DNA of 10,491 nt from Phycisphaerae bacterium (GTDB lineage Bacteria; Planctomycetota; Phycisphaerae; Phycisphaerales; SM1A02), in contig JABJQE010000011.1 of NCBI GenBank assembly GCA_018663565.1, positions 1 through 10,491 of the forward strand, read 5' to 3'. Under the pieces are notes generated by a model. The model ran no database searches. It was given only the letters and a program-made list of their open reading frames with translations, and had not been told where the DNA came from. Within the stretch, counting starts at the first letter, position 1; each line of letters opens with the position of its first letter. Below, piece after piece: positions 6,020-10,491 of this stretch. The translations under genes were made by a program, and so were the position numbers.

Positions 6020-8821
6020 CTACGGCGTGATGCAGAGGTTCATCTGTACAGATTGTCCATTCGCAGAGATGAATGGATACCACGTACGCCCGCCATCCTT
6101 CGATTGCTCAACAAAGAGTTGACCAGAATCGCTCGCAACCTCGACGCCAACTAGGCTAGGCTGGAAAAATTTCGAGCTTTGACACTGCAGACCGTCAGGA
6201 TCCCTAGCTAATCGAATGGACGCGATCTCCCGATCACCTGCTGGCAACAGATCTTCGGTGACGAAGGCTCCAGAAGTACTATTTGTGGCTGCAATTGGGG
6301 ACTTCTCCGGCGTGCATCGAATGAACGTTGATGGGCCACCATCAACGTAATAGACCGTGACACCAAAGACAGCATCACTCAGAAGAGGAAGCCCTAGGGA
6401 GAACTTATTATGACCATCGATGTTCGGCGCTGTGCGAGACGCTGAATGGGCCACAGCTGAGACCCAGCCAATTCGAGAGATCGAGTAGATTCCAGGATCA
6501 ACAGGCTGTCGATAGGTTGTATATCCGCCGGTATTAGGAATAGGAATTTGCTTCAGAGGCGAACCGTAACTGATCGAGCTTTCGGAGTCACATATCGGAG
6601 AGTGCAGATACTGATCCCCGTTCTCCGTGATCGCGTCGCATGAGATGCCGCGGCCCCAGAACATGCCACCTGCAACTCCACACTCGTAAAAATCGGTTTG
6701 AATGCATGAGTCACCAGTGATGGTGCAGGCCCCGACTCGAGGGTCATTGGGCGAGATGGTGTATGAATTACCCTCAAGCGTGTCCCAGTTCAACTCGGCG
6801 CAATTCAGATCAACAGCGGTAATGTTCAGAGGCTCAAAGATTGGGTTCACCAGAATGTGACGTTCGCCCGTGTCAAGAAACTTGTCACCAAGGAAACCTT
6901 TGGGCACAAGATTTCCATTGCAATCATGTATGAAACCTGGCGGCAGATATTCAGCGCAAGCCCCCCACTGCCCGATGACCGCTAGTACATCATTGATACC
7001 CACCTCTCCGTTGCCATCAAGGTAGGCAATGCAGGGAATCGTGGGATCACATGGGCCCCATGTATCCAGAACCGTCAACAAGTCAGAGACATTCACACTT
7101 CCAGTGCCGTTGATGTCCCCAGCACAGTTATCACGAACATGAGCGGTCATCACATATCCGTAGCCCATGACATCAATATCATCCTGCCCAGGCCAGATCA
7201 CTCTCAAACCCTGACGTGATGACGAAACAACCGTTCGGTCTTGAAAAAAACGATACGTTTCCCAATTATCAACGGGCAACGATTTCGGCCAAAGAGTCTC
7301 TCCGGACGCGACATCCTGAATAGAAGGCAAGGTCGCGTCCAAGTTTGATGAAAGCGTATTGATGGTTAGTTCCACGAGGCCCGCGGCATTCGAGATCGTG
7401 CGAGTGCATTCAAAGCTACCTGGTATCGGGGTAATACCATCACCGAGAATGATGCTGGCTGTGTTGCCGTGCCAGTCCACATCCTCATCGCAGGCGACTC
7501 CAAGAGGTCCATCGCAGGCTTGAAGCAGTTGATTGGCAGATCCAGCAATCGTTCCGGTGCCCCCGGGTACCCCGATCAGCGGATCAGTGATGTCTACCAA
7601 GGCCGGGACTGCAGCTCTGGCAAGTGCAATATGAGCGCGGGAAGAAATATACTCCGGCTCATGCTCGATCTGCTCTGCAGTGACATGCCTCTCGAGGAAT
7701 AGCGCCACAACGCCACTGACACATGGAGCCGCCTGCGAAGTGCCGCTCTCAAACTTCAGCCCACCATCTGGATGCTCAGAATTGGCCGAGAGAATGCCAA
7801 CTCCTGGTGCCCAGATATCCACCGCAGCACCGTAGTTCGAGAATGCTGCAGGTTGATCGAAGACATTCGTCGCGCCGACAGTGAGGGCAAATATCACGTT
7901 TGCAGGAGCAGTCCAGTACGCCGTACGGCCGTCATTGCCCGCCGCAACAACGACTGGAATGCCACGCTCCGCGACCGTACTGATGGCAAAAAACCTCACC
8001 AGACCAGATGTCCCCCTCACAGGGCCTCCCAAAGACATGTTGACAACACTGGGCGGCGCGGCATTGGCGGGATTAGCAACCCAGTTCAAGGCCGCGATAA
8101 TTGCAGATTCAGGCATGCCATCACCAGACTCAACCTGAAGGGCCACAATCTCACATCCAGGAGCGACGCCTACACCTATACCAGCGATGGTTCCCGCAAC
8201 ATGGGTGCCATGGCCATCAAGATCAGCAGCAGTTGGCGCAACGAAAGAAACAGCATCCTGAATACGGCCAGCAAAGAGTGTCTGGTCAAGACTGATTCCG
8301 GTATCGATGATGATGGCAGTCACACCGGAACCATCGGCACCACAAGGATCGTAAGCCGGCGCCAGCCCATCGGGCGACGAGATACGTCGCAGGTTCCATG
8401 GGTCTGGCTCGTTGGGATTGGTGTCGAGGCCAGCCGATGCATTTGCTATGGACTGGTACAGATCAGGTTCGACAACAAGTACGCCTGGAAAATTCCGCAT
8501 CCTCGCTGCCTCATCCTCGGTCATCCATGCAGCAAATCCTGTGATGGCGTAGTCATAGATAAAACGCATGCGATCAGCACCGATGCTCTTCGTAATCGCT
8601 TCCGTCGCCATGGCACTCGCCGCTTCAGGGCCGATCTCCGTGGGATCGGCCTCCAGCATGACCAGATAACTTCGCAATCCCGTGGCCGGATCAATGACTT
8701 GTGTCCCGGGAACAGGCGATTGAACAGATGAATCAACCAGAACCTCTGCTGCTCCAGAGGCAACCCCAGCCAATTGGCCAAGCATAAAACTGACCACGAT
8801 AGAAGTGCAGATATAGCGCAT
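6020..8821 (-). CDS. Secreted subtilisin-family (S8) serine protease with internal dockerin-like domain and long C-terminal extension
   Basis: The protein has 933 residues from ATG at 8821, which follows the conserved leader; an upstream in-frame TTG falls inside the -10 box and is rejected. Residues 1-23 are a signal peptide (MRYICTSIV start). Residues 50-125 resemble an inhibitor-I9 type propeptide (SYLVMLEADP, ITGFAAWMTEDEA, VVVEP-like end). The peptidase domain (about 140-410) shows Asp173 (IIDTG), His204 (DGHGTHVAGT), Asn296 (VVAAGNDG) and Ser362 (SGTSQAAPCVSG), a complete catalytic set. The Ser motif has Gln and Cys where most subtilases have Met and His. A two-motif dockerin-like domain lies at 566-622 (GDINGTGSVNVSDLL and DGNGEVGINDVLAVI, ending WGAC), but about 310 residues follow, including a degenerate Cys-rich module (697-730) and a beta-rich end (775-933) with KDGGRTWYPF. 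The stop is TAG. Likely a secreted, self-processed endopeptidase; substrate unknown. No terminator separates it from gene 4. Confidence 0.93.
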   Translation of the reverse strand: MRYICTSIVVSFMLGQLAGVASGAAEVLVDSSVQSPVPGTQVIDPATGLRSYLVMLEADPTEIGPEAASAMATEAITKSIGADRMRFIYDYAITGFAAWMTEDEAARMRNFPGVLVVEPDLYQSIANASAGLDTNPNEPDPWNLRRISSPDGLAPAYDPCGADGSGVTAIIIDTGISLDQTLFAGRIQDAVSFVAPTAADLDGHGTHVAGTIAGIGVGVAPGCEIVALQVESGDGMPESAIIAALNWVANPANAAPPSVVNMSLGGPVRGTSGLVRFFAISTVAERGIPVVVAAGNDGRTAYWTAPANVIFALTVGATNVFDQPAAFSNYGAAVDIWAPGVGILSANSEHPDGGLKFESGTSQAAPCVSGVVALFLERHVTAEQIEHEPEYISSRAHIALARAAVPALVDITDPLIGVPGGTGTIAGSANQLLQACDGPLGVACDEDVDWHGNTASIILGDGITPIPGSFECTRTISNAAGLVELTINTLSSNLDATLPSIQDVASGETLWPKSLPVDNWETYRFFQDRTVVSSSRQGLRVIWPGQDDIDVMGYGYVMTAHVRDNCAGDINGTGSVNVSDLLTVLDTWGPCDPTIPCIAYLDGNGEVGINDVLAVIGQWGACAEYLPPGFIHDCNGNLVPKGFLGDKFLDTGERHILVNPIFEPLNITAVDLNCAELNWDTLEGNSYTISPNDPRVGACTITGDSCIQTDFYECGVAGGMFWGRGISCDAITENGDQYLHSPICDSESSISYGSPLKQIPIPNTGGYTTYRQPVDPGIYSISRIGWVSAVAHSASRTAPNIDGHNKFSLGLPLLSDAVFGVTVYYVDGGPSTFIRCTPEKSPIAATNSTSGAFVTEDLLPAGDREIASIRLARDPDGLQCQSSKFFQPSLVGVEVASDSGQLFVEQSKDGGRTWYPFISANGQSVQMNLCITP

Positions 8822-8841
8822 TGGTTTCCCTCTCCCACAAG

Positions 8842-8856
8842 ACGACCAAAGGTCGC
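8842..8856 (-). promoter_or_regulatory. 5'-end mRNA hairpin of gene 5 leader
   Basis: The minus strand reads GCGACC-TTT-GGTCGT, a 6-bp stem with one G.U. Here a stem position is A-U where genes 1, 4 and 6 have G.U, so pairing is kept although the base changes. Confidence 0.65.
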
Positions 8857-8865
8857 ACAAGGACA

Positions 8866-8894
8866 ATTAGAGAGGGAAATGCAGGGAAGGTCAA
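8866..8894 (-). promoter_or_regulatory. Sigma70-type promoter of gene 5
   Basis: TTGACC (8889-8894), 17-base spacer, TCTAAT (8866-8871) on the minus strand, as in genes 1, 4 and 6. The upstream motif here is TCTATATA (8903-8910) instead of TCTATAGA. Confidence 0.8.
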
Positions 8895-8955
8895 GAACCA
8901 TTTCTATATATGGTCTTGCGTACCGCTTTAGGAGCAATGCACCGCCATCTCAACA

Positions 8956-8985
8956 ACAACACCCCCGTGAAGACGGAGGTGCTGT
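8956..8985 (-). terminator. Hairpin repeat copy 4, probable terminator of gene 6
   Basis: The minus strand forms a continuous 13-bp stem (ACAGCACCTCCGT with ACGGGGGTGTTGT, two G.U pairs) around a CTTC loop; only the loop differs from copy 1. It lies 41 nt after the stop of gene 6 and is followed by TTGTTGAG on the minus strand. Confidence 0.62.
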
Positions 8986-9026
8986 GGGGTCCCGGGGGTA
9001 TAGAGAGGTTGTTGTGGTGGGGGTTA

Positions 9027-10388
9027 CTAAGGACAATCGCCCCAGGCATCGAACACGATCAGCAGATCGATCACATCCACGATGCCGTTGGCGTCGAAGT
9101 CGCTCGGGCAGTCGCCGTCGCACTCGCCCCAAGCGGAGATCACCGCCAGCAGGTCCAGCACATCGACGGAGCCGTCCCCATCCTCGTCACCGAGGCATGG
9201 CATCGAGGCATCCCGGGAAAACGCATAGGCGTTGCCGACGTAGTCATTGGCCTCGTTCGCTCCGATCATGACGGTATCGCCGTCGATCGCGATGCTGAAG
9301 CCGAAGTTGGCGTTTTGCGACTGGTCGGGAGCAGTGAGCTCCTGTCCGAGGTTCCAGATGCCGCCTGCATCGCGTTCCAAAACATGGACGCTGCCCGCTT
9401 CGCCGTTGAATCCGGGTTCCGATATCAAGCCCGTATCGCCGTCGATCGCCACCGTTCCACCGAAGTAGTCGTTGTTCGCTCCATCGGGAGCGGTGAACGC
9501 CCAGGCCTCGCTCCAAGTGTTGCCGGCATCACGAGTGAAGAGATAGGCGGTGCCCGCGTTGTCGCTGGCTCCGGGGGCACCGATCATGGCGGTGGTGCCG
9601 TCGATCGCGACGCTGACGCCCACCGCGCTGCCTTGCGCTGCATCGGAGGCGGTAAGTTCCTGCGCCTGGCTCCAAGCGTCACTCCCGTCACGAGTGAAGA
9701 TGACGGCACTACCTGTTTCACTGTGGGTGCCCCATGCCCCGATTACGGCTGTGTCACCGTCGAGCGCCACGCTCCAGCCGAAGTAATCACCTGCCGCCCC
9801 ATCGGAGGCGGTGAGTTTCTGCGCCTGGCTCCAAGTACCGCTTCCATCACGAGTGAAGACATAGGCGCTGCCGGTGACACCGTCGACGCCCCATGCTCCG
9901 ATGATGGCGGTCTCGCCGTCGATCGCGATGCTCTGGCCGAAGTAATCGCCCTGTACTCCACCGGAAGCGACGAGTTCCTGTCTCTGGATCCAGATTCCGC
10001 TTTCGTCAGAGGCGAAGACGTGAACGCTCCCCGTGTTGCTGTCGACTCCGGGTGCCCCGATCAAGGCGATGTCGCCGACGAGCACCACCTTGTAGCCAAA
10101 GAGGTCGCCTTGCGTTCCATCAGGATCGGAGATCTCTTGGAACTGGTTCCAGGTTCCGCCGGCATCGCGGGTAAAGACGTAGGCGGTGCCGGTTTCACTA
10201 TCGACCCCGTCCGCACCGATCACGGCCGTAGCACCTTCGATCGCCACGCTGAACCCGAAGTAGCCGTTGGTGGCCCCGTCGAGTGAGGTGAGCACCTGTT
10301 GCGGGAAGAAGTCCATGGTCTGCCCGAGCCCAGTACCCGTGGTGCTAAGCAAGGCAGCGCCCACGATAGAAGTACAGATATAGCGCAT
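9027..10388 (-). CDS. Secreted seven-bladed FG-GAP beta-propeller protein with dockerin-like tail
   Basis: The protein has 453 residues from ATG at 10388, placed after ribosome binding site, hairpin and promoter; upstream in-frame codons overlap the -35 box. Residues 1-22 are a signal peptide (MRYICTSIV start, likely cut near GLGQ). Residues 37-395 contain seven FG-GAP repeats of exactly 53 residues each, with the FG Phe (or its equivalent) at 44, 97, 150, 203, 256, 309 and 362; each reads roughly YFG-x-SVAIDG-T-A-IGA, then TGSAYVFTRD and TWSQAQEL. Blade 5 has Val in place of the Phe (SAVG). Seven blades suit an integrin-alpha-like propeller. Residues 399-453 form a complete two-motif dockerin-like tail (GDEDGDGSVDVLDLL and DFDANGIVDVIDLL) ending WGDCP. 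The stop is TAG. There is no catalytic motif; an extracellular binding or adhesive role is inferred. The hairpin repeat 41 nt downstream probably ends its transcript. Confidence 0.92.
   Translation of the reverse strand: MRYICTSIVGAALLSTTGTGLGQTMDFFPQQVLTSLDGATNGYFGFSVAIEGATAVIGADGVDSETGTAYVFTRDAGGTWNQFQEISDPDGTQGDLFGYKVVLVGDIALIGAPGVDSNTGSVHVFASDESGIWIQRQELVASGGVQGDYFGQSIAIDGETAIIGAWGVDGVTGSAYVFTRDGSGTWSQAQKLTASDGAAGDYFGWSVALDGDTAVIGAWGTHSETGSAVIFTRDGSDAWSQAQELTASDAAQGSAVGVSVAIDGTTAMIGAPGASDNAGTAYLFTRDAGNTWSEAWAFTAPDGANNDYFGGTVAIDGDTGLISEPGFNGEAGSVHVLERDAGGIWNLGQELTAPDQSQNANFGFSIAIDGDTVMIGANEANDYVGNAYAFSRDASMPCLGDEDGDGSVDVLDLLAVISAWGECDGDCPSDFDANGIVDVIDLLIVFDAWGDCP
9030..9194 (-). other. Dockerin-like tail domain of gene 6 (the clearest of five in the window)
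   Basis: Two calcium-loop plus helix motifs (D-x-D-G-D-G-x-V-D-x-x-D-L-L type), each ending in W-G-x-C, close the protein. Related tails lie at 4556-4687 (gene 3, second loop lost), 4818-4895 (gene 4, single motif), 6956-7126 (gene 5, internal) and 1-29 (gene 1, cut by the edge). Classical dockerins bind cohesins on a scaffold; no cohesin is encoded here, so the partner or anchoring route is unknown. Confidence 0.75.
9204..10280 (-). repeat. 159-bp tandem coding repeat in gene 6
   Basis: The seven FG-GAP blades recur every 159 bp without any insertion or deletion; the seventh is truncated where the tail begins. Shared DNA stretches such as CCGTCGATCGC (plus strand) recur in most units, which suggests growth by tandem duplication. 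Confidence 0.85.
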
Positions 10389-10407
10389 GAGTTCCTCTCT
10401 CCTATAG

Positions 10408-10422
10408 GCGACCTGGGGCCGC
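10408..10422 (-). promoter_or_regulatory. 5'-end mRNA hairpin of gene 6 leader
   Basis: The minus strand reads GCGGCC-CCA-GGTCGC, a 6-bp stem with one G.U and a 3-nt loop, between the predicted transcription start and the ribosome binding site. Confidence 0.6.
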
Positions 10423-10431
10423 ACAAGCTCC

Positions 10432-10460
10432 ATTAGAGAAGGCCCCACAGGGAAGGTCAA
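10432..10460 (-). promoter_or_regulatory. Sigma70-type promoter of gene 6
   Basis: TTGACC (10455-10460), 17-base spacer, TCTAAT (10432-10437) on the minus strand. The palindrome TCTATAGA lies just upstream (10469-10476). Confidence 0.8.
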
Positions 10461-10491
10461 CAACTGTTTCTATAGATGGTCTTGCGTACCT

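Larger units (their letters stand above)
8795..8959 (-). repeat. Leader cassette, copy 2 (gene 5)
   Basis: It matches 1719-1883 closely along its length, including the first nine codons (which differ from gene 6 at one base) and the noncoding block 8900-8959 between promoter and hairpin repeat. Near identity of noncoding DNA before unrelated gene bodies points to recent duplication, gene conversion or strong constraint. Confidence 0.8.
10362..10491 (-). repeat. Leader cassette, copy 3 (gene 6, cut by right edge)
   Basis: It matches the leaders of genes 1 and 5 across the signal-peptide start, ribosome binding site, hairpin, promoter and the start of the upstream block (GGTCTTGCGTACCT at the window end). 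The remaining upstream block and any hairpin repeat lie outside the window. Confidence 0.78.

Noticed and set aside
7772..8731. 319-codon open frame on the plus strand opposite the subtilase
   Set aside because: It is antisense to catalytic-domain codons, rich in Arg and Ser, and shows no family motif, signal or ribosome binding site.
1880..8985. CRISPR-like array from the four hairpin repeats
   Set aside because: Copies are kilobases apart, separated by genes, with no regular spacers.
8910..10286. 458-codon open frame on the plus strand opposite gene 6
   Set aside because: It is the antisense of the 159-bp repeat, so its apparent repeats (SITSEDIGA-like) are mirror products of the FG-GAP units.
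10389..10463. 25-residue N-terminal extension of gene 6 similar to the gene 4 extension
   Set aside because: The similarity comes from the shared noncoding leader, and the TTG start lies at the -35 box, upstream of the predicted transcription start.

Overview
The window looks like a piece of a planctomycete chromosome, probably from the Phycisphaerae or a close relative; this is inferred from protein style only. Most proteins are secreted, carry short calcium-loop tails of the type GDxNGDGxVxxxDLLxxLxxWGxCP, and several carry a cysteine-rich 'GACC' module. I see no phage, IS, CRISPR, tRNA or rRNA, and no gap between genes exceeds 300 bases.

Layout, left to right. Gene 1 (1-1745, minus, cut by the left edge) is a secreted right-handed beta-helix protein. 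Gene 2 (1971-2885, minus) is an SMP-30/gluconolactonase-like gene broken by one in-frame TAG. Gene 3 (3047-4690, plus) is an IPT/TIG plus FG-GAP/VCBS propeller protein, divergent from gene 2. Gene 4 (4815-5900, minus) is a secreted C39-like cysteine-peptidase-fold protein. Gene 5 (6020-8821, minus) is a secreted subtilisin-family protease. Gene 6 (9027-10388, minus) is a seven-blade FG-GAP propeller with an exact 53-residue period.

The most interesting structure lies between and at the ends of the genes. Genes 1, 4, 5 and 6 encode unrelated bodies but share nearly the same upstream DNA: a promoter TTGACC-N17-TCTAAT with constant spacing, a compensating 6-bp hairpin at the predicted 5' end of the mRNA, and an AGGAG-type ribosome binding site. 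Genes 1, 5 and 6 also share an almost identical signal-peptide start (MRxICTSIV). All the secreted proteins, including gene 3, have a dockerin-like tail. A 30-nt hairpin repeat occurs four times, and its stem has G.U pairs only when read as minus-strand RNA; three copies lie just 3' of minus-strand genes. The picture is of one constant expression, export and tagging frame around changeable cargo: adhesive or binding beta-structures and two peptidases acting outside the cytoplasm. What the dockerin-like tails bind is not visible here.

TAG is the normal stop of genes 4, 5 and 6, so the TAG inside gene 2 is a true nonsense codon and not a sign of a recoded genome.
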